From positions 13,764,001 through 13,828,000 of the forward strand of contig OZ005608.1 in assembly GCA_963930655.1 (NCBI GenBank): a stretch of DNA of 64,000 nucleotides. The letters are read 5' to 3'. Origin of the DNA: Myrica gale (Eukaryota; Streptophyta; Magnoliopsida; Fagales; Myricaceae). Both the position numbers and the translations under genes were made by a program. The notes under the pieces were generated by a model. It worked only from the letters and a program-made list of their open reading frames with translations. It searched no databases and had not been told where the DNA came from. Of the stretch, positions 43,519 to 55,141 are shown piece by piece. Each line of letters starts with the position of its first letter. Position 1 is the stretch's first letter.

Positions 43519-43637
43519 GGGGTGCAACACGAGGACTTCCCAGGAGGTCACCCATCCTAGTACTACTCTCGCCCAAGCGCGCTTAACTGCGGAGTTCTGA
43601 TGGGATCCGGTGCATTAGTGCTGGTAGGATCGCACCC
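43519..43637 (-). rRNA. 5S rRNA: 5S rRNA gene, copy 111 (C11/T45/C59)
   Basis: Full length; gcgaca/cggag 5' spacer. Confidence 0.95.
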
Positions 43638-43915
43638 GTTATGTTTGTTGCAATGATTTCTTATATGGATCCCTCTCACAGGGGAAATACATCCATTCAC
43701 GGGTATTCAACGTCGCTGAAAGAGGTTTTTCGCGCCGAATTGCGACAAAAAAATATCGGAGTTTTTGAAAAATCAAAATTTCGTCATGTAGTTTTCGTCT
43801 TCGTTTTTCGCACCGGAAAAGTGGAGTGTTTCCAAATACCGGCGGAAATCTAATCCCGTTCAGATAAATATTTTTTCCGCACGAAAATCTTCTCGGGGGC
43901 GGTAAAAAAGATGTT

Positions 43916-44034
43916 GGGGTGCAACACGAGGACTTCCCAGGAGGTCACCCATCCTAGTACTACTCTCGCCCAAGCGCGCTTAACTGCGGAGTTCTGATGG
44001 GATCCGGTGCATTAGTGCTGGTAGGATCGCACCC
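43916..44034 (-). rRNA. 5S rRNA: 5S rRNA gene, copy 112 (C11/T45/C59)
   Basis: Full length; last aaataaatcc 5' spacer, with gttgag. Confidence 0.95.
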
Positions 44035-44311
44035 GTTATGTTTGTTGCAATGATTTCTTATATGGATCCCTCTCACAGGGGAAATAAATCCATTCACGGG
44101 TATTCAACGTCGCTGAAAGAGGTTTTTCGCGCCGAATTGCTACAAAAAAATATCGGAGTTTTTGAAAAATCAAAATTTCGTCATGTAGTTTTCGTCTTCT
44201 TTTTTCGCACCGGAAAAGTGGAGTGTTTCCAAATACCGGCGGAAATCTAATCCCGTTGAGATAAATATTTTTCCGCACGAAAATCTTCTCGGGGGCGGGA
44301 AAAAAGATGTT

Positions 44312-44430
44312 GGGGTGCAACACGAGGACTTCCCAGGAGGTCACCCATCCTAGTACTACTCTCGCCCAAGCACGCTTAACTGCGGAGTTCTGATGGGATC
44401 CGGTGCATTAGTGCTGGTATGATCGCACCC
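44312..44430 (-). rRNA. 5S rRNA: 5S rRNA gene, copy 113 (A11/T45/T59)
   Basis: Full length; gagcc 5' spacer. Confidence 0.96.
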
Positions 44431-44708
44431 GTTATGTTTGTTGCAATGATTTCTTATATGGATCCCTCTCACAGGGGAAATACATCCATTCACGGGTATT
44501 CAACGTCGCTGAAAGAGGTTTTTCGAGCCGAATTGCGACAAAAAAATATCCGAGTTTTTGAAAAATCAAAATTTCGTCATGTAGTTTTCGTCTTCGTTTT
44601 TCGCACCGGAAAAGTGGAGTGTTTTCAAATACCGGCGGAAATCTAATCCCGTTCAGATAAATATTTTTTCCGCACGAAAATCTTCTCGGGGGCGGGAAAA
44701 AAGATGTT

Positions 44709-44827
44709 GGGGTGCAACACGAGGACTTCCCAGGAGGTCACCCATCCTAGTACTACTCTCGCCCAAACACGCTTAACTGCGGAGTTCTGATGGGATCCGG
44801 TGCATTAGTGCTGGTATGATCGCACCC
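44709..44827 (-). rRNA. 5S rRNA: 5S rRNA gene, copy 114 (A11/T45/T59, C61T)
   Basis: Full length; C61T at 44767 with A11, as copy 110, but its 5' spacer is T-type with gttgag. Confidence 0.94.
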
Positions 44828-45104
44828 GTTATGTTTGTTGCAATGATTTCTTATATGGATCCCTCTCACAGGGGAAATACATCCATTCACGGGTATTCAA
44901 CGTCGCTGAAAGAGGTTTTTCGCGCCGAATTGCGACAAAAAAATATCCGAGTTTTTGAAAAATCAAAATTTCGTCATGTAGTTTTCGTCTTCTTTTTTCG
45001 CACCGGAAAAGTGGAGTGTTTCCAAATACCGGCGGAAATCTAATCCCGTTGAGATAAATATTTTTCCGCACGAAAATCTTCTCGGGGGCGGGAAAAAAGA
45101 TGTT

Positions 45105-45223
45105 GGGGTGCAACACGAGGACTTCCCAGGAGGTCACCCATCCTAGTACTACTCTCGCCCAAGCGCGCTTAACTGCGGAGTTCTGATGGGATCCGGTGCA
45201 TTAGTGCTGGTAGGATCGCACCC
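45105..45223 (-). rRNA. 5S rRNA: 5S rRNA gene, copy 115 (C11/T45/C59)
   Basis: Full length; 5' spacer combines cggag and G-type with gttgag, a unique combination. Confidence 0.95.
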
Positions 45224-45500
45224 GTTATGTTTGTTGCAATGATTTCTTATATGGATCCCTCTCACAGGGGAAATACATCCATTCACGGGTATTCAACGTC
45301 GCTGAAAGAGGTTTTTCGCGCCGAATTGCGACAAAAAAATATCGGAGTTTTTGAAAAATCAAAATTTCGTCATGTAGTTTTCGTCTTCGTTTTTCGCACC
45401 GGAAAAGTGGAGTGTTTCCAAATACCGGCGGAAATCTAATCCCGTTGAGATAAATATTTTTCCGCACGAAAATCTTCTCGGGGGCGGGAAAAAAGATGTT

Positions 45501-45619
45501 GGGGTGCAACACGAGGACTTCCCAGGAGGTCACCCATCCTAGTACTACTCTCGCCCAAGCGCGCTTAACTGCGGAGTTCTGATGGGATCCGGTGCATTAG
45601 TGCTGGTAGGATCGCACCC
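45501..45619 (-). rRNA. 5S rRNA: 5S rRNA gene, copy 116 (C11/T45/C59)
   Basis: Full length; gcgaca/cggag 5' spacer. Confidence 0.95.
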
Positions 45620-45897
45620 GTTATGTTTGTTGCAATGATTTCTTATATGGATCCCTCTCACAGGGGAAATACATCCATTCACGGGTATTCAACGTCGCTG
45701 AAAGAGGTTTTTCGCGCCGAATTGCGACAAAAAAATATCGGAGTTTTTGAAAAATCAAAATTTCGTCATGTAGTTTTCGTCTTCGTTTTTCGCACCGGAA
45801 AAGTGGAGTGTTTCCAAATACCGGCGGAAATCTAATCCCGTTCAGATAAATATTTTTTCCGCACGAAAATCTTCTCGGGGGCGGTAAAAAAGATGTT

Positions 45898-46016
45898 GGG
45901 GTGCAACACGAGGACTTCCCAGGAGGTCACCCATCCTAGTACTACTCTCGCCCAAGCGCGCTTAACTGCGGAGTTCTGATGGGATCCGGTGCATTAGTGC
46001 TGGTAGGATCGCACCC
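45898..46016 (-). rRNA. 5S rRNA: 5S rRNA gene, copy 117 (C11/T45/C59)
   Basis: Full length; T-type ccgag 5' spacer. Confidence 0.95.
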
Positions 46017-46294
46017 GTTATGTTTGTTGCAATGATTTCTTATATGGATCCCTCTCACAGGGGAAATACATCCATTCACGGGTATTCAACGTCGCTGAAA
46101 GAGGTTTTTCGCGCCGAATTGCGACAAAAAAATATCCGAGTTTTTGAAAAATCAAAATTTCGTCATGTAGTTTTCGTCTTCTTTTTTCGCACCGGAAAAG
46201 TGGAGTGTTTCCAAATACCGGCGGAAATCTAATCCCGTTCAGATAAATATTTTTTCCGCACGAAAATCTTCTCGGGGGCAGGAAAAAAGATGTT

Positions 46295-46413
46295 GGGGTG
46301 CAACACGAGGACTTCCCAGGAGGTCACCCATCCTAGTACTACTCTCGCCCAAGCACGCTTAACTGCGGAGTTCTGATGGGATCCGGTGCATTAGTGCTGG
46401 TATGATCGCACCC
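46295..46413 (-). rRNA. 5S rRNA: 5S rRNA gene, copy 118 (A11/T45/T59)
   Basis: Full length; T-type gttgag 5' spacer. Confidence 0.96.
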
Positions 46414-46690
46414 GTTATGTTTGTTGCAATGATTTCTTATATGGATCCCTCTCACAGGGGAAATACATCCATTCACGGGTATTCAACGTCGCTGAAAGAG
46501 GTTTTTCGCGCCGAATTGCGACAAAAAAATATCCGAGTTTTTGAAAAATCAAAATTTCGTCATGTAGTTTTCGTCTTCTTTTTTCGCACCGGAAAAGTGG
46601 AGTGTTTCCAAATACCGGCGGAAATCTAATCCCGTTGAGATAAATATTTTTCCGCACGAAAATCTTCTCGGGGGCGGGAAAAAAGATGTT

Positions 46691-46809
46691 GGGGTGCAAC
46701 ACGAGGACTTCCCAGGAGGTCACCCATCCTAGTACTACTCTCGCCCAAGCACGCTTAACTGCGGAGTTCTGATGGGATCCGGTGCATTAGTGCTGGTATG
46801 ATCGCACCC
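46691..46809 (-). rRNA. 5S rRNA: 5S rRNA gene, copy 119 (A11/T45/T59)
   Basis: Full length; gagcc 5' spacer. Confidence 0.96.
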
Positions 46810-47087
46810 GTTATGTTTGTTGCAATGATTTCTTATATGGATCCCTCTCACAGGGGAAATACATCCATTCACGGGTATTCAACGTCGCTGAAAGAGGTTT
46901 TTCGAGCCGAATTGCGACAAAAAAATATCCGAGTTTTTGAAAAATCAAAATTTCGTCATGTAGTTTTCGTCTTCGTTTTTCGCACCGGAAAAGTGGAGTG
47001 TTTTCAAATACCGGCGGAAATCTAATCCCGTTCAGATAAATATTTTTTCCGCACGAAAATCTTCTCGGGGGCGGGAAAAAAGATGTT

Positions 47088-47206
47088 GGGGTGCAACACG
47101 AGGACTTCCCAGGAGGTCACCCATCCTAGTACTACTCTCGCCCAAACACGCTTAACTGCGGAGTTCTGATGGGATCCGGTGCATTAGTGCTGGTAGGATC
47201 GCACCC
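47088..47206 (-). rRNA. 5S rRNA: 5S rRNA gene, copy 120 (C11/T45/T59, C61T)
   Basis: Full length; C61T at 47146 with A-7C. Confidence 0.94.
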
Positions 47207-47484
47207 GTTATGGTTGTTGCAATGATTTCTTATATGGATCCCTCTCACAGGGGAAATACATCCATTCACGGGTATTCAACGTCGCTGAAAGAGGTTTTTC
47301 GCGCCGAATTGCTACAAAAAAATATCGGAGTTTTTGAAAAATCAAAATTTCGTCATGTAGTTTTCGTCTTCGTTTTTCGCACCGGAAAAGTGGAGTGTTT
47401 TCAAATACCGGCGGAAATCTAATCCCGTTCAGATAAATATTTTTTCCGCACGAAAATCTTCTCGGGGGCGGGAAAAAAGATGTT

Positions 47485-47603
47485 GGGGTGCAACACGAGG
47501 ACTTCCCAGGAGGTCACCCATCCTAGTACTACTCTCGCCCAAGCGCGCTTAACTGCGGAGTTCTGATGGGATCCGGTGCATTAGTGCTGGTAGGATCGCA
47601 CCC
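47485..47603 (-). rRNA. 5S rRNA: 5S rRNA gene, copy 121 (C11/T45/C59)
   Basis: Full length; gcgaca/cggag 5' spacer. Confidence 0.95.
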
Positions 47604-47881
47604 GTTATGTTTGTTGCAATGATTTCTTATATGGATCCCTCTCACAGGGGAAATACATCCATTCACGGGTATTCAACGTCGCTGAAAGAGGTTTTTCGCG
47701 CCGAATTGCGACAAAAAAATATCGGAGTTTTTGAAAAATCAAAATTTCGTCATGTAGTTTTCGTCTTCGTTTTTCGCACCGGAAAAGTGGAGTGTTTCCA
47801 AATACCGGCGGAAATCTAATCCCGTTCAGATAAATATTTTTTCCGCACGAAAATCTTCTCGGGGGCGGTAAAAAAGATGTT

Positions 47882-48000
47882 GGGGTGCAACACGAGGACT
47901 TCCCAGGAGGTCACCCATCCTAGTACTACTCTCGCCCAAGCGCGCTTAACTGCGGAGTTCTGATGGGATCCGGTGCATTAGTGCTGGTAGGATCGCACCC
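47882..48000 (-). rRNA. 5S rRNA: 5S rRNA gene, copy 122 (C11/T45/C59)
   Basis: Full length; ctaca/cggag, T-type, gttgag 5' spacer without the aaataaatcc mark. Confidence 0.95.
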
Positions 48001-48277
48001 GTTATGTTTGTTGCAATGATTTCTTATATGGATCCCTCTCACAGGGGAAATACATCCATTCACGGGTATTCAACGTCGCTGAAAGAGGTTTTTCGCGCCG
48101 AATTGCTACAAAAAAATATCGGAGTTTTTGAAAAATCAAAATTTCGTCATGTAGTTTTCGTCTTCTTTTTTCGCACCGGAAAAGTGGAGTGTTTCCAAAT
48201 ACCGGCGGAAATCTAATCCCGTTGAGATAAATATTTTTCCGCACGAAAATCTTCTCGGGGGCGGGAAAAAAGATGTT

Positions 48278-48396
48278 GGGGTGCAACACGAGGACTTCCC
48301 AGGAGGTCACCCATCCTAGTACTACTCTCGCCCAAGCACGCTTAACTGCGGAGTTCTGATGGGATCCGGTGCATTAGTGCTGGTATGATCGCACCC
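48278..48396 (-). rRNA. 5S rRNA: 5S rRNA gene, copy 123 (A11/T45/T59)
   Basis: Full length; gagcc 5' spacer with a private T to A at 48476. Confidence 0.96.
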
Positions 48397-48674
48397 GTTA
48401 TGTTTGTTGCAATGATTTCTTATATGGATCCCTCTCACAGGGGAAATACATCCATTCACGGGTATTCAACGTCGCAGAAAGAGGTTTTTCGAGCCGAATT
48501 GCGACAAAAAAATATCCGAGTTTTTGAAAAATCAAAATTTCGTCATGTAGTTTTCGTCTTCGTTTTTCGCACCGGAAAAGTGGAGTGTTTTCAAATACCG
48601 GCGGAAATCTAATCCCGTTCAGATAAATATTTTTTCCGCACGAAAATCTTCTCGGGGGCGGGAAAAAAGATGTT

Positions 48675-48793
48675 GGGGTGCAACACGAGGACTTCCCAGG
48701 AGGTCACCCATCCTAGTACTACTCTCGCCCAAACACGCTTAACTGCGGAGTTCTGATGGGATCCGGTGCATTAGTGCTGGTAGGATCGCACCC
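48675..48793 (-). rRNA. 5S rRNA: 5S rRNA gene, copy 124 (C11/T45/T59, C61T)
   Basis: Full length; last C61T copy (48733), with A-7C. Confidence 0.94.
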
Positions 48794-49071
48794 GTTATGG
48801 TTGTTGCAATGATTTCTTATATGGATCCCTCTCACAGGGGAAATACATCCATTCACGGGTATTCAACGTCGCTGAAAGAGGTTTTTCGCGCCGAATTGCT
48901 ACAAAAAAATATCGGAGTTTTTGAAAAATCAAAATTTCGTCATGTAGTTTTCGTCTTCGTTTTTCGCACCGGAAAAGTGGAGTGTTTTCAAATACCGGCG
49001 GAAATCTAATCCCGTTCAGATAAATATTTTTTCCGCACGAAAATCTTCTCGGGGGCGGGAAAAAAGATGTT

Positions 49072-49190
49072 GGGGTGCAACACGAGGACTTCCCAGGAGG
49101 TCACCCATCCTAGTACTACTCTCGCCCAAGCGCGCTTAACTGCGGAGTTCTGATGGGATCCGGTGCATTAGTGCTGGTAGGATCGCACCC
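49072..49190 (-). rRNA. 5S rRNA: 5S rRNA gene, copy 125 (C11/T45/C59)
   Basis: Full length; gcgaca/cggag 5' spacer. Confidence 0.95.
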
Positions 49191-49468
49191 GTTATGTTTG
49201 TTGCAATGATTTCTTATATGGATCCCTCTCACAGGGGAAATACATCCATTCACGGGTATTCAACGTCGCTGAAAGAGGTTTTTCGCGCCGAATTGCGACA
49301 AAAAAATATCGGAGTTTTTGAAAAATCAAAATTTCGTCATGTAGTTTTCGTCTTCGTTTTTCGCACCGGAAAAGTGGAGTGTTTCCAAATACCGGCGGAA
49401 ATCTAATCCCGTTCAGATAAATATTTTTTCCGCACGAAAATCTTCTCGGGGGCGGTAAAAAAGATGTT

Positions 49469-49587
49469 GGGGTGCAACACGAGGACTTCCCAGGAGGTCA
49501 CCCATCCTAGTACTACTCTCGCCCAAGCGCGCTTAACTGCGGAGTTCTGATGGGATCCGGTGCATTAGTGCTGGTAGGATCGCACCC
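49469..49587 (-). rRNA. 5S rRNA: 5S rRNA gene, copy 126 (C11/T45/C59)
   Basis: Full length; ctaca/cggag, G-type, ttttc 5' spacer. Confidence 0.95.
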
Positions 49588-49865
49588 GTTATGTTTGTTG
49601 CAATGATTTCTTATATGGATCCCTCTCACAGGGGAAATACATCCATTCACGGGTATTCAACGTCGCTGAAAGAGGTTTTTCGCGCCGAATTGCTACAAAA
49701 AAATATCGGAGTTTTTGAAAAATCAAAATTTCGTCATGTAGTTTTCGTCTTCGTTTTTCGCACCGGAAAAGTGGAGTGTTTTCAAATACCGGCGGAAATC
49801 TAATCCCGTTCAGATAAATATTTTTTCCGCACGAAAATCTTCTCGGGGGCGGGAAAAAAGATGTT

Positions 49866-49984
49866 GGGGTGCAACACGAGGACTTCCCAGGAGGTCACCC
49901 ATCCTAGTACTACTCTCGCCCAAGCGCGCTTAACTGCGGAGTTCTGATGGGATCCGGTGCATTAGTGCTGGTAGGATCGCACCC
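49866..49984 (-). rRNA. 5S rRNA: 5S rRNA gene, copy 127 (C11/T45/C59)
   Basis: Full length; gcgaca/cggag 5' spacer. Confidence 0.95.
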
Positions 49985-50262
49985 GTTATGTTTGTTGCAA
50001 TGATTTCTTATATGGATCCCTCTCACAGGGGAAATACATCCATTCACGGGTATTCAACGTCGCTGAAAGAGGTTTTTCGCGCCGAATTGCGACAAAAAAA
50101 TATCGGAGTTTTTGAAAAATCAAAATTTCGTCATGTAGTTTTCGTCTTCGTTTTTCGCACCGGAAAAGTGGAGTGTTTCCAAATACCGGCGGAAATCTAA
50201 TCCCGTTCAGATAAATATTTTTTCCGCACGAAAATCTTCTCGGGGGCGGTAAAAAAGATGTT

Positions 50263-50381
50263 GGGGTGCAACACGAGGACTTCCCAGGAGGTCACCCATC
50301 CTAGTACTACTCTCGCCCAAGCGCGCTTAACTGCGGAGTTCTGATGGGATCCGGTGCATTAGTGCTGGTAGGATCGCACCC
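50263..50381 (-). rRNA. 5S rRNA: 5S rRNA gene, copy 128 (C11/T45/C59)
   Basis: Full length; T-type 5' spacer. From here rightwards C59 is absent except in copy 149. Confidence 0.95.
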
Positions 50382-50659
50382 GTTATGTTTGTTGCAATGA
50401 TTTCTTATATGGATCCCTCTCACAGGGGAAATACATCCATTCACGGGTATTCAACGTCGCTGAAAGAGGTTTTTCGCGCCGAATTGCGACAAAAAAATAT
50501 CCGAGTTTTTGAAAAATCAAAATTTCGTCATGTAGTTTTCGTCTTCTTTTTTCGCACCGGAAAAGTGGAGTGTTTCCAAATACCGGCGGAAATCTAATCC
50601 CGTTCAGATAAATATTTTTTCCGCACGAAAATCTTCTCGGGGGCAGGAAAAAAGATGTT

Positions 50660-50778
50660 GGGGTGCAACACGAGGACTTCCCAGGAGGTCACCCATCCTA
50701 GTACTACTCTCGCCCAAGCACGCTTAACTGCGGAGTTCTGATGGGATCCGGTGCATTAGTGCTGGTATGATCGCACCC
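50660..50778 (-). rRNA. 5S rRNA: 5S rRNA gene, copy 129 (A11/T45/T59)
   Basis: Full length; gttgag 5' spacer; start of domain V. Confidence 0.96.
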
Positions 50779-51055
50779 GTTATGTTTGTTGCAATGATTT
50801 CTTATATGGATCCCTCTCACAGGGGAAATACATCCATTCACGGGTATTCAACGTCGCTGAAAGAGGTTTTTCGCGCCGAATTGCGACAAAAAAATATCCG
50901 AGTTTTTGAAAAATCAAAATTTCGTCATGTAGTTTTCGTCTTCTTTTTTCGCACCGGAAAAGTGGAGTGTTTCCAAATACCGGCGGAAATCTAATCCCGT
51001 TGAGATAAATATTTTTCCGCACGAAAATCTTCTCGGGGGCGGGAAAAAAGATGTT

Positions 51056-51174
51056 GGGGTGCAACACGAGGACTTCCCAGGAGGTCACCCATCCTAGTAC
51101 TACTCTCGCCCAAGCACGCTTAACTGCGGAGTTCTGATGGGATCCGGTGCATTAGTGCTGGTATGATCGCACCC
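51056..51174 (-). rRNA. 5S rRNA: 5S rRNA gene, copy 130 (A11/T45/T59)
   Basis: Full length; gagcc 5' spacer with C to A at 51311 and a private G to A at 51296. Confidence 0.96.
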
Positions 51175-51452
51175 GTTATGTTTGTTGCAATGATTTCTTA
51201 TATGGATCCCTCTCACAGGGGAAATACATCCATTCACGGGTATTCAACGTCGCTGAAAGAGGTTTTTCGAGCCGAATTGCGACAAAAAAATATCCAAGTT
51301 TTTGAAAAATAAAAATTTCGTCATGTAGTTTTCGTCTTCGTTTTTCGCACCGGAAAAGTGGAGTGTTTTCAAATACCGGCGGAAATCTAATCCCGTTCAG
51401 ATAAATATTTTTTCCGCACGAAAATCTTCTCGGGGGCAGGAAAAAAGATGTT

Positions 51453-51571
51453 GGGGTGCAACACGAGGACTTCCCAGGAGGTCACCCATCCTAGTACTAC
51501 TCTCGCCCAAGCACGCTTAACTGCGGAGTTCTGATGGGATCCGGTGCATTAGTGCTGGTATGATCGCACCC
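51453..51571 (-). rRNA. 5S rRNA: 5S rRNA gene, copy 131 (A11/T45/T59)
   Basis: Full length; gttgag 5' spacer. Confidence 0.96.
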
Positions 51572-51848
51572 GTTATGTTTGTTGCAATGATTTCTTATAT
51601 GGATCCCTCTCACAGGGGAAATACATCCATTCACGGGTATTCAACGTCGCTGAAAGAGGTTTTTCGCGCCGAATTGCGACAAAAAAATATCCGAGTTTTT
51701 GAAAAATCAAAATTTCGTCATGTAGTTTTCGTCTTCTTTTTTCGCACCGGAAAAGTGGAGTGTTTCCAAATACCGGCGGAAATCTAATCCCGTTGAGATA
51801 AATATTTTTCCGCACGAAAATCTTCTCGGGGGCGGGAAAAAAGATGTT

Positions 51849-51967
51849 GGGGTGCAACACGAGGACTTCCCAGGAGGTCACCCATCCTAGTACTACTCTC
51901 GCCCAAGCACGCTTAACTGCGGAGTTCTGATGGGATCCGGTGCATTAGTGCTGGTAGGATCGCACCC
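51849..51967 (-). rRNA. 5S rRNA: 5S rRNA gene, copy 132 (C11/T45/T59)
   Basis: Full length; first plain C11/T45/T59 copy; G-type 5' spacer. Confidence 0.95.
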
Positions 51968-52245
51968 GTTATGTTTGTTGCAATGATTTCTTATATGGAT
52001 CCCTCTCACAGGGGAAATACATCCATTCACGGGTATTCAACGTCGCTGAAAGAGGTTTTTCGCGCCGAATTGCGACAAAAAAATATCCGAGTTTTTGAAA
52101 AATCAAAATTTCGTCATGTAGTTTTCGTCTTCGTTTTTCGCACCGGAAAAGTGGAGTGTTTCCAAATACCGGCGGAAATCTAATCCCGTTCAGATAAATA
52201 TTTTTTCCGCACGAAAATCTTCTCGGGGGCGGTAAAAAAGATGTT

Positions 52246-52364
52246 GGGGTGCAACACGAGGACTTCCCAGGAGGTCACCCATCCTAGTACTACTCTCGCC
52301 CAAGCACGCTTAACTGCGGAGTTCTGATGGGATCCGGTGCATTAGTGCTGGTATGATCGCACCC
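52246..52364 (-). rRNA. 5S rRNA: 5S rRNA gene, copy 133 (A11/T45/T59)
   Basis: Full length; gagcc 5' spacer with C to A at 52501. Confidence 0.96.
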
Positions 52365-52642
52365 GTTATGTTTGTTGCAATGATTTCTTATATGGATCCC
52401 TCTCACAGGGGAAATACATCCATTCACGGGTATTCAACGTCGCTGAAAGAGGTTTTTCGAGCCGAATTGCGACAAAAAAATATCCGAGTTTTTGAAAAAT
52501 AAAAATTTCGTCATGTAGTTTTCGTCTTCGTTTTTCGCACCGGAAAAGTGGAGTGTTTTCAAATACCGGCGGAAATCTAATCCCGTTCAGATAAATATTT
52601 TTTCCGCACGAAAATCTTCTCGGGGGCAGGAAAAAAGATGTT

Positions 52643-52761
52643 GGGGTGCAACACGAGGACTTCCCAGGAGGTCACCCATCCTAGTACTACTCTCGCCCAA
52701 GCACGCTTAACTGCGGAGTTCTGATGGGATCCGGTGCATTAGTGCTGGTATGATCGCACCC
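52643..52761 (-). rRNA. 5S rRNA: 5S rRNA gene, copy 134 (A11/T45/T59)
   Basis: Full length; gttgag 5' spacer. Confidence 0.96.
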
Positions 52762-53038
52762 GTTATGTTTGTTGCAATGATTTCTTATATGGATCCCTCT
52801 CACAGGGGAAATACATCCATTCACGGGTATTCAACGTCGCTGAAAGAGGTTTTTCGCGCCGAATTGCGACAAAAAAATATCCGAGTTTTTGAAAAATCAA
52901 AATTTCGTCATGTAGTTTTCGTCTTCTTTTTTCGCACCGGAAAAGTGGAGTGTTTCCAAATACCGGCGGAAATCTAATCCCGTTGAGATAAATATTTTTC
53001 CGCACGAAAATCTTCTCGGGGGCGGGAAAAAAGATGTT

Positions 53039-53157
53039 GGGGTGCAACACGAGGACTTCCCAGGAGGTCACCCATCCTAGTACTACTCTCGCCCAAGCAC
53101 GCTTAACTGCGGAGTTCTGATGGGATCCGGTGCATTAGTGCTGGTAGGATCGCACCC
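53039..53157 (-). rRNA. 5S rRNA: 5S rRNA gene, copy 135 (C11/T45/T59)
   Basis: Full length; G-type 5' spacer. Confidence 0.95.
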
Positions 53158-53435
53158 GTTATGTTTGTTGCAATGATTTCTTATATGGATCCCTCTCACA
53201 GGGGAAATACATCCATTCACGGGTATTCAACGTCGCTGAAAGAGGTTTTTCGCGCCGAATTGCGACAAAAAAATATCCGAGTTTTTGAAAAATCAAAATT
53301 TCGTCATGTAGTTTTCGTCTTCGTTTTTCGCACCGGAAAAGTGGAGTGTTTCCAAATACCGGCGGAAATCTAATCCCGTTCAGATAAATATTTTTTCCGC
53401 ACGAAAATCTTCTCGGGGGCGGTAAAAAAGATGTT

Positions 53436-53554
53436 GGGGTGCAACACGAGGACTTCCCAGGAGGTCACCCATCCTAGTACTACTCTCGCCCAAGCACGCT
53501 TAACTGCGGAGTTCTGATGGGATCCGGTGCATTAGTGCTGGTATGATCGCACCC
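53436..53554 (-). rRNA. 5S rRNA: 5S rRNA gene, copy 136 (A11/T45/T59)
   Basis: Full length; G-type tttcc 5' spacer; an extra unit within the trimer order. Confidence 0.96.
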
Positions 53555-53832
53555 GTTATGTTTGTTGCAATGATTTCTTATATGGATCCCTCTCACAGGG
53601 GAAATACATCCATTCACGGGTATTCAACGTCGCTGAAAGAGGTTTTTCGCGCCGAATTGCGACAAAAAAATATCCGAGTTTTTGAAAAATCAAAATTTCG
53701 TCATGTAGTTTTCGTCTTCGTTTTTCGCACCGGAAAAGTGGAGTGTTTCCAAATACCGGCGGAAATCTAATCCCGTTCAGATAAATATTTTTTCCGCACG
53801 AAAATCTTCTCGGGGGCGGTAAAAAAGATGTT

Positions 53833-53951
53833 GGGGTGCAACACGAGGACTTCCCAGGAGGTCACCCATCCTAGTACTACTCTCGCCCAAGCACGCTTAA
53901 CTGCGGAGTTCTGATGGGATCCGGTGCATTAGTGCTGGTATGATCGCACCC
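53833..53951 (-). rRNA. 5S rRNA: 5S rRNA gene, copy 137 (A11/T45/T59)
   Basis: Full length; gagcc 5' spacer with C to A at 54088. Confidence 0.96.
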
Positions 53952-54229
53952 GTTATGTTTGTTGCAATGATTTCTTATATGGATCCCTCTCACAGGGGAA
54001 ATACATCCATTCACGGGTATTCAACGTCGCTGAAAGAGGTTTTTCGAGCCGAATTGCGACAAAAAAATATCCGAGTTTTTGAAAAATAAAAATTTCGTCA
54101 TGTAGTTTTCGTCTTCGTTTTTCGCACCGGAAAAGTGGAGTGTTTTCAAATACCGGCGGAAATCTAATCCCGTTCAGATAAATATTTTTTCCGCACGAAA
54201 ATCTTCTCGGGGGCAGGAAAAAAGATGTT

Positions 54230-54348
54230 GGGGTGCAACACGAGGACTTCCCAGGAGGTCACCCATCCTAGTACTACTCTCGCCCAAGCACGCTTAACTG
54301 CGGAGTTCTGATGGGATCCGGTGCATTAGTGCTGGTATGATCGCACCC
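54230..54348 (-). rRNA. 5S rRNA: 5S rRNA gene, copy 138 (A11/T45/T59)
   Basis: Full length; gttgag 5' spacer. Confidence 0.96.
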
Positions 54349-54625
54349 GTTATGTTTGTTGCAATGATTTCTTATATGGATCCCTCTCACAGGGGAAATA
54401 CATCCATTCACGGGTATTCAACGTCGCTGAAAGAGGTTTTTCGCGCCGAATTGCGACAAAAAAATATCCGAGTTTTTGAAAAATCAAAATTTCGTCATGT
54501 AGTTTTCGTCTTCTTTTTTCGCACCGGAAAAGTGGAGTGTTTCCAAATACCGGCGGAAATCTAATCCCGTTGAGATAAATATTTTTCCGCACGAAAATCT
54601 TCTCGGGGGCGGGAAAAAAGATGTT

Positions 54626-54744
54626 GGGGTGCAACACGAGGACTTCCCAGGAGGTCACCCATCCTAGTACTACTCTCGCCCAAGCACGCTTAACTGCGGA
54701 GTTCTGATGGGATCCGGTGCATTAGTGCTGGTAGGATCGCACCC
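54626..54744 (-). rRNA. 5S rRNA: 5S rRNA gene, copy 139 (C11/T45/T59)
   Basis: Full length; G-type 5' spacer. Confidence 0.95.
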
Positions 54745-55022
54745 GTTATGTTTGTTGCAATGATTTCTTATATGGATCCCTCTCACAGGGGAAATACATC
54801 CATTCACGGGTATTCAACGTCGCTGAAAGAGGTTTTTCGCGCCGAATTGCGACAAAAAAATATCCGAGTTTTTGAAAAATCAAAATTTCGTCATGTAGTT
54901 TTCGTCTTCGTTTTTCGCACCGGAAAAGTGGAGTGTTTCCAAATACCGGCGGAAATCTAATCCCGTTCAGATAAATATTTTTTCCGCACGAAAATCTTCT
55001 CGGGGGCGGTAAAAAAGATGTT

Positions 55023-55141
55023 GGGGTGCAACACGAGGACTTCCCAGGAGGTCACCCATCCTAGTACTACTCTCGCCCAAGCACGCTTAACTGCGGAGTT
55101 CTGATGGGATCCGGTGCATTAGTGCTGGTATGATCGCACCC
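55023..55141 (-). rRNA. 5S rRNA: 5S rRNA gene, copy 140 (A11/T45/T59)
   Basis: Full length; gttgag 5' spacer. Confidence 0.96.

Larger units (their letters stand above)
46691..49865 (-). repeat. Four-unit higher-order repeat, two copies (period 1,587 bp)
   Basis: Copies 119-122 and 123-126 match in order: gagcc spacer, C61T gene with A-7C, cggag spacer, ctaca spacer. The last spacer differs between the two (T-type with gttgag against G-type). Confidence 0.82.
51453..53435 (-). repeat. Three-unit higher-order repeat (period 1,190 bp)
   Basis: Copies 131-133 and the start of the next trimer (134-135) repeat the order gttgag spacer, C11 gene with G-type spacer, then a gagcc spacer carrying the C-to-A mark. 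Related orders with an extra or missing unit follow up to about 58.2 kb. Confidence 0.8.
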
